From Saccharothrix violaceirubra (GTDB lineage Bacteria > Actinomycetota > Actinomycetes > Mycobacteriales > Pseudonocardiaceae): a stretch of DNA of 64,000 nucleotides. This document shows, piece by piece, positions 33,790 to 43,281 of this stretch; position 1 is the first letter of the stretch, and each line of letters begins with the position of its first letter. The notes below the pieces were generated by a model. It worked only from the letters and a program-made list of their open reading frames with translations. It was not told the DNA's origin and searched no databases. Location of the stretch: assembly GCF_014203755.1 (NCBI RefSeq), contig NZ_JACHJS010000001.1:5270001-5334000 (forward strand), read 5' to 3'. A program made the translations under genes and the position numbers.

Positions 33790-35007
33790 ATGACCGCCAT
33801 CGCCGCACCCACCACTGGTCAGTTCATCGCGCTCGACGACGAGTGGAGCACGCACAACTACCACCCGCTCCCCGTGGTGATCGCCCACGGCGAGGGCGCG
33901 TGGGTGACCGACGTGGAGGGCCGCCGCTACCTGGACTTCCTGTCCGGCTACTCGTCGCTGAACTTCGGCCACCGCCACCCCGCCCTGGTCGCCGCCGCCG
34001 TCGAGCAGCTCGGCCGGGTCACGCTCACCAGCCGCGCGTTCCACCACGACCAGTTCGGCCTGTTCTGCCGCGAACTGGCCGAACTGACCGGCACCGAGAT
34101 GGTGCTGACCATGAACTCCGGCGCCGAGGCGGTCGAGTCGGCGATCAAGGTCGCCCGCAAGTGGGCCTACCGGGTCAAGGGCGTGCCCGAGGGTGCCGCC
34201 CGGATCGTCGTGGCCGGGTCGAACTTCCACGGCCGCACGACGACGATCGTGTCCTTCTCCACCGACGAGTCGGCCCGCGCCGACTTCGGCCCGTTCACAC
34301 CGGGTTTCACGGTCGTCGAGTACGGCTCGCTCGACGCCCTGCGCGCGGCCATCACGCCGGACACGGCCGCCGTGCTGCTGGAGCCGATCCAGGGCGAGGC
34401 GGGTGTCGTCGTGCCGCCGCCCGGCTACCTCTCGGCCGTTCGGCAGCTCTGCGACGAGCACGACGTGCTGCTGATCGCGGACGAGATCCAGTCCGGCCTG
34501 GGCCGCACCGGCGACCTGTTCGCACTCGACCACGAGGGCGTGCGCGCCGACCTGTACACGCTGGGCAAGGCACTGGGCGGCGGCATCCTGCCGGTGTCGG
34601 CGGTGGTCGGCAGCCGCGCGGTTCTCGGCGTGCTGCGGCCCGGCGAGCACGGGTCGACGTTCGGCGGCAACCCACTGGCGTGCGCGGTCGGTCGCGCGGT
34701 GGTGCGGCTGCTGGCGACCGGCGAGTTCCAGCAGCGGTCCCGCGAGCTGGGCGCGCACCTGCACGCCCGGCTGGGCGAGCTGGTCGGCCACGGCGTCGCG
34801 GAGGTGCGCGGACGCGGCCTGTGGGCCGGGGTGGTGATCGCGCCGGGCGGCCCTGGCGGGCGGGCGGCGTCCGAGGCGCTGGCCGCCAAGGGCGTGCTGT
34901 GCAAGGAGACGCAGGAGTCGACGTTGCGCGTGGCGCCGCCGCTGGTGATCTCGCGTGCGGACCTGGACCACGGCCTCGACGCGATCGAGGCCGTCCTGCG
35001 CCGCTGA
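33790..35007 (+). CDS. rocD: Ornithine-oxo-acid aminotransferase
   Basis: This 405-aa class III aminotransferase has the RocD features: FLSGYSSLNFGHRHP, MNSGAEAVESAIKVARKWAY, NFHGRTTTIVSFS, EPIQGEAGVVVPP, LLIADEIQSGLGRTG and the PLP lysine in TLGKALGGGILPVSAV (about residue 260). It transfers the delta-amino group of ornithine to 2-oxoglutarate, giving glutamate-5-semialdehyde for proline or glutamate. The upstream dyads suggest amino-acid-responsive control. It is closed by a hairpin terminator at 35088. Confidence 0.93.
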   Translation: MTAIAAPTTGQFIALDDEWSTHNYHPLPVVIAHGEGAWVTDVEGRRYLDFLSGYSSLNFGHRHPALVAAAVEQLGRVTLTSRAFHHDQFGLFCRELAELTGTEMVLTMNSGAEAVESAIKVARKWAYRVKGVPEGAARIVVAGSNFHGRTTTIVSFSTDESARADFGPFTPGFTVVEYGSLDALRAAITPDTAAVLLEPIQGEAGVVVPPPGYLSAVRQLCDEHDVLLIADEIQSGLGRTGDLFALDHEGVRADLYTLGKALGGGILPVSAVVGSRAVLGVLRPGEHGSTFGGNPLACAVGRAVVRLLATGEFQQRSRELGAHLHARLGELVGHGVAEVRGRGLWAGVVIAPGGPGGRAASEALAAKGVLCKETQESTLRVAPPLVISRADLDHGLDAIEAVLRR

Positions 35008-35087
35008 CGCTGCGCGTCCGTCCGGTAGCGATGGGCGCAGGCCGTGTCCGAATTGGGCGATGAGCACGATTACGCAGGTCACAGCCT

Positions 35088-35119
35088 TGTCGAGGGTGCC
35101 GTGATCGGCACCCTCGACA
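35088..35119 (+). terminator. Perfect 14-bp hairpin after rocD
   Basis: TGTCGAGGGTGCCG (35088-35101) pairs perfectly with CGGCACCCTCGACA (35106-35119) around the loop TGAT. It lies between rocD and the DUF2252 gene. Confidence 0.75.
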
Positions 35120-35134
35120 GGCACAATCTCCCGT

Positions 35135-36508
35135 ATGGGAGAACGCAAGCGGGCCGAGGCCGCCGCCGCACTGGGACGGTGGACCGAGCCCGAGGAGGTC
35201 TTGGCGCAGGGACGTGCCCTGCGTTCGCAGGTCGACCACGCCGCACACCGCGCGATGTCCTTGGCCGCCGACCGCCCTTCGGTGGTCGACTACGTCGAGG
35301 CGTCCAACGAGGGTCGGCTGCCCGACCTCGTACCGTTGCGCATCGGTCGGATGCTGGCGTCGCCGTTCTCGTTCTTCCGGGGCAGTGCCGGGCTGATGGC
35401 GGGCGACCTCGCCGCCGGGGTCGCGAGCGGGTTGGACGCCCAGTTGTGCGGTGACGCGCACGCGGCGAACTTCGGCCTTTACGGCACGCCCGAGGGCACG
35501 ATCGTCATGGACATCAACGACTTCGACGAGACGTTCCCCGGCCCGTGGGAGTGGGACCTCAAGCGGCTGGCGACCTCGCTCGTGCTGGCCGGGCGTGAGG
35601 GCGGCGTGTCGGAGAAGGGTTGCCGGGACGCGGCCGAGGACGCCGTGCACGCCTACCGCGAGGCCGCCGTGCACCTGGCCGGGCTGCCGTTCCTGGAGTC
35701 GTGGAGCGCGCTGGGCGACGAGTCGGTGCTGTCCAAGTCCAAGGCGCAGGACCTGACCGACGAGTTCAGCAAGGCCGCGTCCAAGGCACGCAAGAACACC
35801 AGCGCCAAGGTCGCCGCGAAGTGGACCCGGCGCGAGGGCGAGCACTGGCGGTTCGTCGCGGACCCGCCCGTGCTGACCCGGATCCCGGACGAGACCGCCC
35901 GGGGCGTCGTCGACGCACTTCCGTCCTATGTGGACACACTACGCGAGTCACGGTACAACCTGATCATGCGCTACGGCGTGTCCGACGTCGCGTTCCGCGT
36001 GGTCGGCACGGGCAGCGTCGGCCTGCGCAACTACCTGGTCCTGTTGCACGGCAACGGGGACGAGGCGCTGGTGCTCCAGGTCAAGGAGGCCCGGCCGTCC
36101 GCGCTGGCGCCGTTCCTGGGCACGTCCGAGCACAAGCACGAGGGCAAGCGGATCGTGCACGGCGCCAGGCTCGTGCAGGCCGAGTCCGACATCCTGCTCG
36201 GCTGGACGACGATCGAGGACCGGCACTTCATCGTCCGCCAGTTCCGCAACCGCAAGGGCGAGATCGACGCGACCACGCTCAAGCGCGACGACCTCGACGA
36301 CTACGGCCGGCTCGCGGGCGCGCTGCTGGCCCGCGCGCACAGCCGGTCGGTCGACCCGCGCCTGCTGGCCGGGTACTGCGCCGACGGCGAGGACCTGGAC
36401 ACCGCGATCGGCCGGTACGCGCTGGACTACGCCGACCGCACCGAGGCCGACCACGCGGAGCTGGCGAAGGCGGTCAAGGACGGCCGGCTTCCCGCGCATG
36501 TCGAATAG
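35135..36508 (+). CDS. DUF2252 family protein (kinase-like fold)
   Basis: This 457-aa protein is full length for DUF2252: RIGRMLASPFSFFRGSAGLMAGDL, the QLCGDAHAANFGLY motif (a kinase-like HxxN loop), the metal-binding DINDFDETFPGPWEWDLKRLATSL, and VGTGSVGLRNYLVLLHG. The fold resembles aminoglycoside-phosphotransferase-type kinases, but no substrate is known. Its 3' end overlaps the convergent ceramidase-like gene by 35 bp. Confidence 0.9.
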   Translation: MGERKRAEAAAALGRWTEPEEVLAQGRALRSQVDHAAHRAMSLAADRPSVVDYVEASNEGRLPDLVPLRIGRMLASPFSFFRGSAGLMAGDLAAGVASGLDAQLCGDAHAANFGLYGTPEGTIVMDINDFDETFPGPWEWDLKRLATSLVLAGREGGVSEKGCRDAAEDAVHAYREAAVHLAGLPFLESWSALGDESVLSKSKAQDLTDEFSKAASKARKNTSAKVAAKWTRREGEHWRFVADPPVLTRIPDETARGVVDALPSYVDTLRESRYNLIMRYGVSDVAFRVVGTGSVGLRNYLVLLHGNGDEALVLQVKEARPSALAPFLGTSEHKHEGKRIVHGARLVQAESDILLGWTTIEDRHFIVRQFRNRKGEIDATTLKRDDLDDYGRLAGALLARAHSRSVDPRLLAGYCADGEDLDTAIGRYALDYADRTEADHAELAKAVKDGRLPAHVE

Positions 36509-37115
36509 CCGCCCGTGACACCAGGAACAGCACGACGGCGTTGAGCGTGTGCCACCCGTAGTGCGTGCCGCTCGGCCAGTCCGCGCACAGCGGCTGGTCG
36601 AGCGTCCGCACGGTCAGCGACACCACGAACACGACGGCCGCCGCCGCGAGGTCGGTCCACGGCTGCCGCCGGACGGCCGCGACCACCGCGATCGTGATCA
36701 ACGCGAGCAGCGGCGCCAGGTAGCCGCCCGAGCCGCCGGGGATCAGGTTCGCGAGTGGCAGCGTCACGGCCGCCAGGACCGCGAACGCGGGCACCACGAG
36801 CCACGACTTCGCCCATCCGAATCCCAGGTACCAGTGCGCGAAGCAGACCAGGTACCAGAGCACGAACACCGCGATGAAGCCGACGTCGGCCGCGTTGGTG
36901 ATCGTGTTCGCGAAGGTGTGGAACGACAGGCTCGCGAGCCCGACCAGCGCGAGCAGCACCGGCAGCGCGCGCAGACTGCGCGGTCGTGGCCGGTACCGGA
37001 GCCACAGCAGCACCGCGGCCACCAGGAAAGCGGCGTTGCTGACGGCGTTCCAGGGCTCGGCCAGCAGGCCGATGCCGAGTCGTTCGCAGTACGCGTCGAC
37101 GTGGTCCACGGGCAT
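36474..37115 (-). CDS. Alkaline ceramidase-family membrane protein
   Basis: This 213-aa protein has about seven hydrophobic helices and the ceramidase-family residues: YCE near the start, EPWNAVSNAAFLV, SLSFHTFANTITNAADV (Ser/His/Asp) and GTHYGWHTLNAV (His pair). In eukaryotes the family hydrolyses ceramides through a zinc site; in bacteria it may act on other amides or lipids. The metal-binding residues are all visible. Confidence 0.85.
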   Translation of the reverse strand: MPVDHVDAYCERLGIGLLAEPWNAVSNAAFLVAAVLLWLRYRPRPRSLRALPVLLALVGLASLSFHTFANTITNAADVGFIAVFVLWYLVCFAHWYLGFGWAKSWLVVPAFAVLAAVTLPLANLIPGGSGGYLAPLLALITIAVVAAVRRQPWTDLAAAAVVFVVSLTVRTLDQPLCADWPSGTHYGWHTLNAVVLFLVSRAAIRHAREAGRP

Positions 37116-37131
37116 TTTCTACCCTAAGTTC

Positions 37132-37812
37132 GTGCGGGTGGACTTCGGTTGGATCGGACTGATCAGACACGCGGAGAGCACAGCCAACGTCGTCGGCGCC
37201 CGAGCCGAGGCCGACGGCAGCGAGACCATCGACCTCCCGGAGCGCGACGCGGACGTGCCGCTGTCGGACCGGGGTCTCGAGCAGGCTTCGGCATTGGGCC
37301 GCTGGTTCGGCGCCCAGCCCCGCGCGCAGTGGCCGGACGTCGTGGTGTGCTCGCCCTACCGGCGGGCCATCGACACCGCGCGACTGGCGTTGCCCGAGCA
37401 CCCGCTGACGATCGTGGACGAGCGGGTGCGCGACCGGGAACTCGGCGTGCTCGACCTGCTCACCCGGCACGGGGTGGCCCGCCGGTTCCCCGACGAGGTC
37501 GTGCGCGAGCGCCGACTCGGCAAGTTCTACCACCGCCCGCCCGGCGGCGAGTCGTGGGCGGACGTGGCGCTGCGGCTGCGGTCCCTGCTCGGCGACCTCG
37601 ACCGGCGCTTCCCCGGCCGGCGGCTGCTGCTCGTGGGCCACGAGGTGACCGCGCTGCTGCTGCGCTACCTGCTGGAGTGCGTTCCGGAACGGGACCTGCT
37701 CGCCTACGCGCGCAACCGGATCGTGCCGAACGCCTCGCTCACGTCCTGGACCCCGGCGGGCGACCGCTACGCCCTGGAGCACGAGCACGCGACGGCCCAT
37801 CTGTCCACTTAG
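37132..37812 (+). CDS. Histidine phosphatase superfamily protein
   Basis: This 226-aa protein starts at GTG 37132 or 37138; the frame is open far upstream over the divergent ceramidase gene, but the family N-terminus begins here. It has the catalytic LIRHAEST motif, a second Arg in VVCSPYRRAIDTA, Glu in VRDRELGVLD and the second His in LLVGHEVTALLL. It is a phosphoglycerate-mutase-like phosphatase; the substrate is unknown. Its stop overlaps the convergent ABC-F gene by 4 bp. Confidence 0.88.
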   Translation: MRVDFGWIGLIRHAESTANVVGARAEADGSETIDLPERDADVPLSDRGLEQASALGRWFGAQPRAQWPDVVVCSPYRRAIDTARLALPEHPLTIVDERVRDRELGVLDLLTRHGVARRFPDEVVRERRLGKFYHRPPGGESWADVALRLRSLLGDLDRRFPGRRLLLVGHEVTALLLRYLLECVPERDLLAYARNRIVPNASLTSWTPAGDRYALEHEHATAHLST

Positions 37813-39422
37813 GACCTGGTGCGCGCCACGTCCCACACCGGCCCGTCCGTCTCGACCACCTCGCCGTCCGCGCGGAACAGCAGGAACCGGTCGAACGAGC
37901 GGGCGAACCAGCGGTCGTGCGTGACCGCGACGACCGTGCCCGCGAACTCGTCGAGCGCGCGTTGCAGGGCCTCGGCCGAGCCGAGGTCGAGGTTGTCGGT
38001 GGGTTCGTCGAGCAGCAGCAGGGTCGCGCCGGACAGTTCGAGCAGCAGCACCTGGAACCGGGCCTGCTGGCCGCCGGACAGCGACTCGAACCGCTGGTCG
38101 CCGGACGCGCCGAGCCCGTAGCGGCCGAGCACGGACATCGCCGCGCCCCGGTCCAGACCCCGCCGCGGACCTTCGCCGTGCCACAGCACGTCGACGAGCG
38201 TGCGGCCCTGCCACTCCGGGTGCTGGTGGGTCTGCGCGAACAGACCCGGCTCGACCCGGGCACCGAGCCGCCACGCACCGTCGTGCGCGACGTCGTCGCC
38301 GCCGAGCAGGCGCAGGAAGTGGCTCTTGCCCGACCCGTTGGGTCCGAGCACCGCGACCCGGTCGCCGTAGAAGACCTCGACGTCGAACGGGCGCATCAGG
38401 TTCTTCAGTTCCAGCCCGGCGCAGGTGATGGCGCGCACGGCCGTCCGGCCGCCGCGCAGCCGGGGCGTGACCTTCTCCTCGGCCGGCAGTTCCGGCGGCG
38501 GACCGGCTTCCTCGAAGCGTTCCAGCCGGGTGCGCGTGGCGCGGTACTTCGCGGCCATCGACTCGGAGATCCTGGCCTGGATCTGGAGCGTGCGGACCAG
38601 CTCGACGAGCCGGTCGTGCTCCTCGGCCCAGCGGCGGTGCTGTTCGGCGAGGCGTTCGACGCGGGCTTTCCGGGCGTCGTGCCACGTGCCGAAGCCGCCG
38701 GTGTGCGTCCACGCCGAGTGCGCCTCGACCGTGACGACGTGGGTCGCGGCGACGGCGAGCAGCTCGCGGTCGTGGCTGACCAGCAGCACGGCCTTGTCCG
38801 TGTCGACCAGGCGTTGTTCGAGCCAGCGCTTCCCGGGCACGTCCAGGTAGTTGTCGGGCTCGTCGAGCAGCAGCACCTGTTCCGGGCCGCGCAGCAGGGC
38901 TTCGAGCACCACGCGTTTCTGCTCGCCCCCGGACAGCGTGCGCACTTCGCGGAACCGTGCGCGGTCGAACGGCACGCCCAAGGCGGCGACCGTGACCGTG
39001 TCCCACAGCACCTCGGCGTCGTAGCCGCCGGCCTCGCCCCACTCGGCGAGGGCCCGCGCGTAGCGGAGTTGGGCGGGTTCGTCGTCGGTGTCCATCAGCG
39101 CGAGTTCGGCCGCGTCGAGTTCGGCGGCGGCCTGGCGCACCGCGGCGGTCGAGGCGTGCAGCAGCAGGTCGCGGACCGTGCTCTCGTCCCGGACCGAGCC
39201 GACGAACTGGGGCATCACGCCGAGTCCGCCGCGCACGACCACCGCACCGGCGGCGGGTGCGATCTCGCCGGACAGGATGCGCAGGAGTGTCGTCTTGCCG
39301 ACGCCGTTCGCGCCGATCAGCGCCACCACCTGCCCGGAGCCGACCTTGAACGCGACGTCGCGGAACAGTTCGCGGCCGTCGTCGAGCCGATAGGCGAGGC
39401 CGCTCGCGTCCAGGAATCCCAC
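37809..39422 (-). CDS. ABC-F family ATP-binding protein
   Basis: This 537-aa protein has two ABC domains and no membrane segments. The first has Walker A LIGANGVGKTT and signature LSGGEQKRV; the second has Walker A LGPNGSGKSHF and signature LSGGQQARF with LLLDEPTDNLDL. The linker between them (about residues 225-300) is a charged coiled coil typical of ABC-F proteins. Members act on the ribosome in translation or protect it from antibiotics; I cannot tell which from sequence. Start GTG 39422 is chosen by homology; the upstream open frame is Arg-rich. Confidence 0.88.
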   Translation of the reverse strand: MGFLDASGLAYRLDDGRELFRDVAFKVGSGQVVALIGANGVGKTTLLRILSGEIAPAAGAVVVRGGLGVMPQFVGSVRDESTVRDLLLHASTAAVRQAAAELDAAELALMDTDDEPAQLRYARALAEWGEAGGYDAEVLWDTVTVAALGVPFDRARFREVRTLSGGEQKRVVLEALLRGPEQVLLLDEPDNYLDVPGKRWLEQRLVDTDKAVLLVSHDRELLAVAATHVVTVEAHSAWTHTGGFGTWHDARKARVERLAEQHRRWAEEHDRLVELVRTLQIQARISESMAAKYRATRTRLERFEEAGPPPELPAEEKVTPRLRGGRTAVRAITCAGLELKNLMRPFDVEVFYGDRVAVLGPNGSGKSHFLRLLGGDDVAHDGAWRLGARVEPGLFAQTHQHPEWQGRTLVDVLWHGEGPRRGLDRGAAMSVLGRYGLGASGDQRFESLSGGQQARFQVLLLELSGATLLLLDEPTDNLDLGSAEALQRALDEFAGTVVAVTHDRWFARSFDRFLLFRADGEVVETDGPVWDVARTRS

Positions 39423-39475
39423 GGGTGCCGATCGTGCCTGCCGACGGGGTGGCGCGCGAGCGGTTTTCGGCGAGG

Positions 39476-39721
39476 TCAGCGCCAGGTGAAGCCACGCAGG
39501 AGCAGGATCGCGGAGGCCGAGCCGAGCGAGGCCAGGGCCGGGCCGAACGAGCCGAGGAGGAGCAGGAGGACGCCCAGGGCGACGAACACGGCCGCCAGGC
39601 TGTACACGAGGACGGGATGCTTGGGCTTGCCGGCGACGAGGGCTGTCGCCAAGGCCGGTTCCTCGTCGGTCAGTCGGGTCTCGATCTCGATCAGCGTTCT
39701 GCGCTCGGATTCGCTCAGCAT
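39476..39721 (-). CDS. DUF3040 membrane protein
   Basis: This 81-aa protein starts with MLSESERRTLIEIETRL, the typical DUF3040 N-terminus, followed by a short linker and two hydrophobic segments, ending in a basic residue. It is a common actinobacterial small membrane protein of unknown function. It lies upstream of the ABC-F gene on the same strand. Confidence 0.85.
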   Translation of the reverse strand: MLSESERRTLIEIETRLTDEEPALATALVAGKPKHPVLVYSLAAVFVALGVLLLLLGSFGPALASLGSASAILLLRGFTWR

Positions 39722-39873
39722 CGCCCGCTCCTCCCACGACCTCGTCGGCACCTTGTGAGTACCCTGACGCGGTCGCCTGAAACCCCGGTCGCCGCGCCTT
39801 GGACGCACCGGCCGCCGGATCGGTTTCGCCGGATCCGGTGCCTGATCCCGGCGCCTGATCCCGGCGCCGGACC

Positions 39874-40875
39874 TCAGCGGGACAGCGCGACCAACCGCGA
39901 GACCGCGCGCAGGTACTTCTTCCGGTACCCGCCGCGCAGCATCTCGTCGGTGAACAGTCCGGACAGCGCGGCGCCGGACACCGCCACCGGGATGTCCCGG
40001 TCGTAGAGCCGGTCCCCCAACGCGACCAGCCGCAACGCCACGGCCTGGTCCGGAGCCGGGCGCACGCCGCGCAGGTGCACGGCCGTCACGCCGTCGAGCA
40101 GCCGCCCGTACCGCGACGGGTGGACGTGGGCGAGGTGCGCGCACAGGTCGTCGAAGTCGTCCAACGTCGAGCCGGGCGTCGACTCGGCCTTGGCCGCCAG
40201 GTCCTGGTCCGACATCGGGTCCGGCGCGTCGGGCAGGCCGCGGTGCCGGTAGTCCGGGCCGTCCACCCGCACCACGTCGAACCGCGCCGACATGGACTGG
40301 ATCTCGCGCAGGAAGTCCGCCGCCGCGAACCGGCCCTCGCCCAGCTTGTCCGGCAGCGTGTTCGACGTCGCGGCCACCGACACGCCGGCCGTCGTCAACT
40401 CCTTGATCAACCGGGTCACGAGCATGGTGTCGCCCGGGTCGTCGAGTTCGAACTCGTCGATCGCCAGCAGCCGGTGCCCGGACAGCCGGCGCACGGTCTC
40501 GCCGAACCCCAGCGCGCCGACCAGGTTCGTGACCTCGACGAACGTCCCGTACGCCTTCGGGCCGGGCACGGCGTGCCACAGCGACGCGAGCAGGTGGGTC
40601 TTGCCGACGCCGAAGCCGCCGTCCAGGTACAGGCCCGGCTTGTGCTCGACCGACCTGCGGAACAGCGAGCCGAACCAACCCCCGGCACCGGCGGTACCCA
40701 CGGCTCCGGCGAACTTCTCCCCCGCGCGCACCGCCGCGGCCTGGCTGGGCTCGTCCGGGTTGGGCACGTAGGTGTCGAACCGGACCCGGTCGAACCGGGG
40801 CGGCGGGACCATCGCGTCGATCATCTCGTCCGCCTCGACGTGGGGGGTGCGGTCGGACAGGCGTGGGGCGGACAT
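39874..40875 (-). CDS. zapE: ZapE/AFG1-like ATPase
   Basis: This 333-aa protein has the AFG1/ZapE layout: an N-terminal PPPRFDRVRFDTYVPNPDEPSQ region, Walker A LDGGFGVGKTHLLASLWH, Walker B LLAIDEFELDDPGD and VAATSNTLPDKLGEGRF with the sensor region. In proteobacteria ZapE associates with FtsZ and destabilises rings; in actinobacteria it is assumed to play a division- or protein-quality-related role. It is divergent from the RibD-like gene with only 34 bp between them. Confidence 0.9.
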   Translation of the reverse strand: MSAPRLSDRTPHVEADEMIDAMVPPPRFDRVRFDTYVPNPDEPSQAAAVRAGEKFAGAVGTAGAGGWFGSLFRRSVEHKPGLYLDGGFGVGKTHLLASLWHAVPGPKAYGTFVEVTNLVGALGFGETVRRLSGHRLLAIDEFELDDPGDTMLVTRLIKELTTAGVSVAATSNTLPDKLGEGRFAAADFLREIQSMSARFDVVRVDGPDYRHRGLPDAPDPMSDQDLAAKAESTPGSTLDDFDDLCAHLAHVHPSRYGRLLDGVTAVHLRGVRPAPDQAVALRLVALGDRLYDRDIPVAVSGAALSGLFTDEMLRGGYRKKYLRAVSRLVALSR

Positions 40876-40909
40876 GCCGGGCAGCCTAGCGGCGTGCTGG
40901 GATGTTTCC

Positions 40910-41656
40910 GTGCGGATGTTGTGGCCACCACGCGAGCCGGGACCGACCGACGCGGACCTCGAACGCCTCTACGCCTACCCCGACCGGCTGGACCGACCGT
41001 TCGTGCAGGTCAACTTCGTGTCGAGCCTGGACGGCGCGGTCGAGGTCGACGGCCGGTCCGGTGCGCTGGGCAACGCGGCGGACAAGAAGGTGTTCGCGCT
41101 GGGCCGTGACCTGGCCGACGTCGTCCTGGTCGGCGCGGGCACGGCCGCCGCCGAGGGGTACCGCGGGGTCAAGGCGACCGAGGTGCGGGCGGAACGCCGG
41201 GCACGCCTGGGGTTGTCGCCCGTGCCGCCGATCGCCGTGGTCACGGACCGCTGCTCGGTGGCGCCGTCCTCACCGCTGGTCACCGACACGGCCGTGCCGC
41301 CGATCGTGCTGACCACGGCCGCCGCGCCGGCGGAACGCCGTCGTGCGCTGGCCGACGCGGGCGCGGATGTCGTGATCACCGGCGACGACCGGGTGGACCT
41401 GGTCGCCGCGCTCGACGCGCTGGCCTCGCGCGGACTGTCACGGGTGGACTGCGAGGGCGGGCCGGCGCTGTTCGGCGCGTTGATCGAGGCCGACCTGGTC
41501 GACGTGCTGTGCGTCACCTACGCGCCGTTGCTCGTCGGCGGCACGGCCGGACGGATCGCTCACGGCCGCATGCCGGACGCACCGCGCGCGATGGAACTGA
41601 CGTCCGCGCTGACGTACGAAAGCGCTCTGCTCCTGCGCTACACCCGCGTGCGCTGA
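40910..41656 (+). CDS. RibD C-terminal-type pyrimidine reductase
   Basis: This protein (about 248 aa) has the dihydrofolate-reductase-like fold of the RibD reductase domain: NFVSSLDGAVEVDGRSGALGNAADKKVFALGRDLADVVLVGAGTA, then VDCEGGPALFGALIEADLVDVLCVTYAPLLVGG. Start is GTG 40910 or ATG 40916. It lacks the deaminase domain. It may reduce the riboflavin intermediate or an F420-dependent analogue; no other riboflavin gene is adjacent, so pathway assignment is uncertain. Confidence 0.85.
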   Translation: MRMLWPPREPGPTDADLERLYAYPDRLDRPFVQVNFVSSLDGAVEVDGRSGALGNAADKKVFALGRDLADVVLVGAGTAAAEGYRGVKATEVRAERRARLGLSPVPPIAVVTDRCSVAPSSPLVTDTAVPPIVLTTAAAPAERRRALADAGADVVITGDDRVDLVAALDALASRGLSRVDCEGGPALFGALIEADLVDVLCVTYAPLLVGGTAGRIAHGRMPDAPRAMELTSALTYESALLLRYTRVR

Positions 41657-41682
41657 CGCCTTCCACCAGGCAGGATGTCGAC

Positions 41683-42756
41683 GTGGCACTCCCGTTGAGC
41701 CCTCCCGTGCAGCCGATGCTGGCCACCGCGGTCGACGCCATCCCGACCGACTCCGACCTCGTGTTCGAGCCGAAGTGGGACGGCTACCGCTGCCTGGTGT
41801 TCCGCGACGGCGACGACATCACGCTCCAGTCGCGCAGCGGGAAACCGCTCGACCGGTACTTCCCCGAGGTCGTCGCGGCGTTGAAGCGGACGCTGCCGGA
41901 CCGGATCGTGGTCGACGGCGAACTCGTCGTGGCCAAGGACGACAAGCTCGACTTCGACGCGTTGTCCGAGCGCATCCACCCGGCCGCGAGCCGGATCAGG
42001 CTGCTGGCCGAGTCCACGCCCGCGAGTTTCGTGGCGTTCGACCTGCTCGCGGTCGACGACGACGTGCTGCTGGACGTGCCGTGCGTGGACCGTCGCGCCC
42101 GCCTGGAAAAGGCGATCACGCCGGGGGATTCGCTGTACCTGACACCCGCGACGACCGACGCGGACCTGGCGGCGCAGTGGTTCGGCCTGTTCGAGGGCGC
42201 GGGTCTGGACGGCGTGATCGGCAAGCCCGCCGGGTCCGGCTACCAGCCCGGCAAGCGGGTCATGGTCAAGGTGAAGCACGCCCGCACCGCCGAGTGCGTG
42301 GTCGCCGGGTTGCGGTGGCACAAGAACACCGAGCCCGGGACCGCCGTCGGGTCGCTGCTGCTCGGTCTGCACGACGACCGGGGCGTGCTCAACCACGTCG
42401 GCGTGGTCGGGTCGTTCAAGGCGGCCGAACGCCGGGCGCTGGCGGCGGAGTTCACGTCGTCGATCGTCGCGGCGGACCACCCGTGGCTGGTCGAGCCGGA
42501 CGGGCGGCGGCTGCCCGGCGAGATCAACCGGTGGCGGTCGGCGCAGGCGGACTGGGTGCCGGTGCGGCCCGAGCGCGTGCTGGAGATCGCGTACTCGCAG
42601 ACCGAAGGCCAGGAACCGGTGCGGTTGCGGCACAACGGGCAGTTCCGGCGGTGGCGGCCCGACCGCACCCCGGAGTCGTGCCGCTACGACCAGTTGGACC
42701 GGCCCGCGCGTTACGACGTGGACTCGGTGTTGCGTGGCGAGGTGCGTCCCGCCTGA
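41683..42756 (+). CDS. ATP-dependent DNA ligase (LigC-like)
   Basis: This 357-aa protein starts at a GTG after AGGCAGGA. It contains nucleotidyltransferase motif I FEPKWDGYRCLVF (adenylated Lys), motif III VVDGELVV, motif IV ASFVAFDLLAVDDD, GVIGKPAGSGYQPGKR and motif V VKVKHARTAECVVAG, then an OB domain. It is the size of mycobacterial LigC rather than LigD. A separate LigD-type polymerase gene lies at 48352. Ku is not in the window. Confidence 0.92.
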   Translation: MALPLSPPVQPMLATAVDAIPTDSDLVFEPKWDGYRCLVFRDGDDITLQSRSGKPLDRYFPEVVAALKRTLPDRIVVDGELVVAKDDKLDFDALSERIHPAASRIRLLAESTPASFVAFDLLAVDDDVLLDVPCVDRRARLEKAITPGDSLYLTPATTDADLAAQWFGLFEGAGLDGVIGKPAGSGYQPGKRVMVKVKHARTAECVVAGLRWHKNTEPGTAVGSLLLGLHDDRGVLNHVGVVGSFKAAERRALAAEFTSSIVAADHPWLVEPDGRRLPGEINRWRSAQADWVPVRPERVLEIAYSQTEGQEPVRLRHNGQFRRWRPDRTPESCRYDQLDRPARYDVDSVLRGEVRPA

Positions 42757-42772
42757 CTTCGGTGCCACCGTC

Positions 42773-43219
42773 ATGGTCATGGCGGAAGACGTGGCCGCGC
42801 TCGTGCGCGAACTGGACGACCGGATGCTGCGCGACTACCGGCGCATGACGATGTGGCGTCAGGTGCACCGCACCACGGGCGTCCTTTACACCGTGGTGCT
42901 GATCCTCGTGCCGGCCGTGCTCGCGGTCGGGTTCACGACCTCGGAGACCATGCTGGGCAAGGCGTTGCTGTTGATCGCCGCCGTGGTCGGCGGGCTCAAC
43001 GTGACGTTCAAGCCGTACCTGCACTCGCAGAAGCGACGGGCGGACGTGAACACCATGCGCCGGTTGCGCGACGAGTACCGGGGCGAACTCGCCCGCGCCG
43101 GGGCTTCGGGTGCGGTCGACGTGTACGACAAGTACTCGCGCACCTACGCGACGGTGTTCGAGGCGCGCGGCCAGGACCTCGTCGACGGCACCGTGGAACG
43201 CGACCCCCGGCAACCCTGA
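42773..43219 (+). CDS. DUF4231-like small membrane protein
   Basis: This 148-aa protein (start ATG 42773 or 42779) has an amphipathic N-terminus, two adjacent hydrophobic helices (GVLYTVVLILVPAVLAVGF and ALLLIAAVVGGLNVTF) and a cytoplasmic helical tail rich in Arg and Asp. The arrangement resembles DUF4231/SLATT-like proteins, some of which are pore-forming effectors, but assignment is tentative. It starts 17 bp after the DNA ligase gene and is probably cotranscribed with it. Confidence 0.7.
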   Translation: MVMAEDVAALVRELDDRMLRDYRRMTMWRQVHRTTGVLYTVVLILVPAVLAVGFTTSETMLGKALLLIAAVVGGLNVTFKPYLHSQKRRADVNTMRRLRDEYRGELARAGASGAVDVYDKYSRTYATVFEARGQDLVDGTVERDPRQP

Positions 43220-43220
43220 C

Positions 43221-43265
43221 CCGCGAGTCCTCCACTCAGGCACCCCGAAACACGCGTTCAGGCAC
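43221..43265. repeat. Two units of a 22-bp intergenic repeat
   Basis: Two adjacent units (43221-43243 and 43244-43265) share the ending CTCAGGCAC or TTCAGGCAC. The second unit, read on the minus strand, matches the consensus of the larger array at 49407-49517. The repeat lies in the short gap between convergent genes. Confidence 0.6.
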
Positions 43266-43281
43266 CTTCGATCGGGTGAGA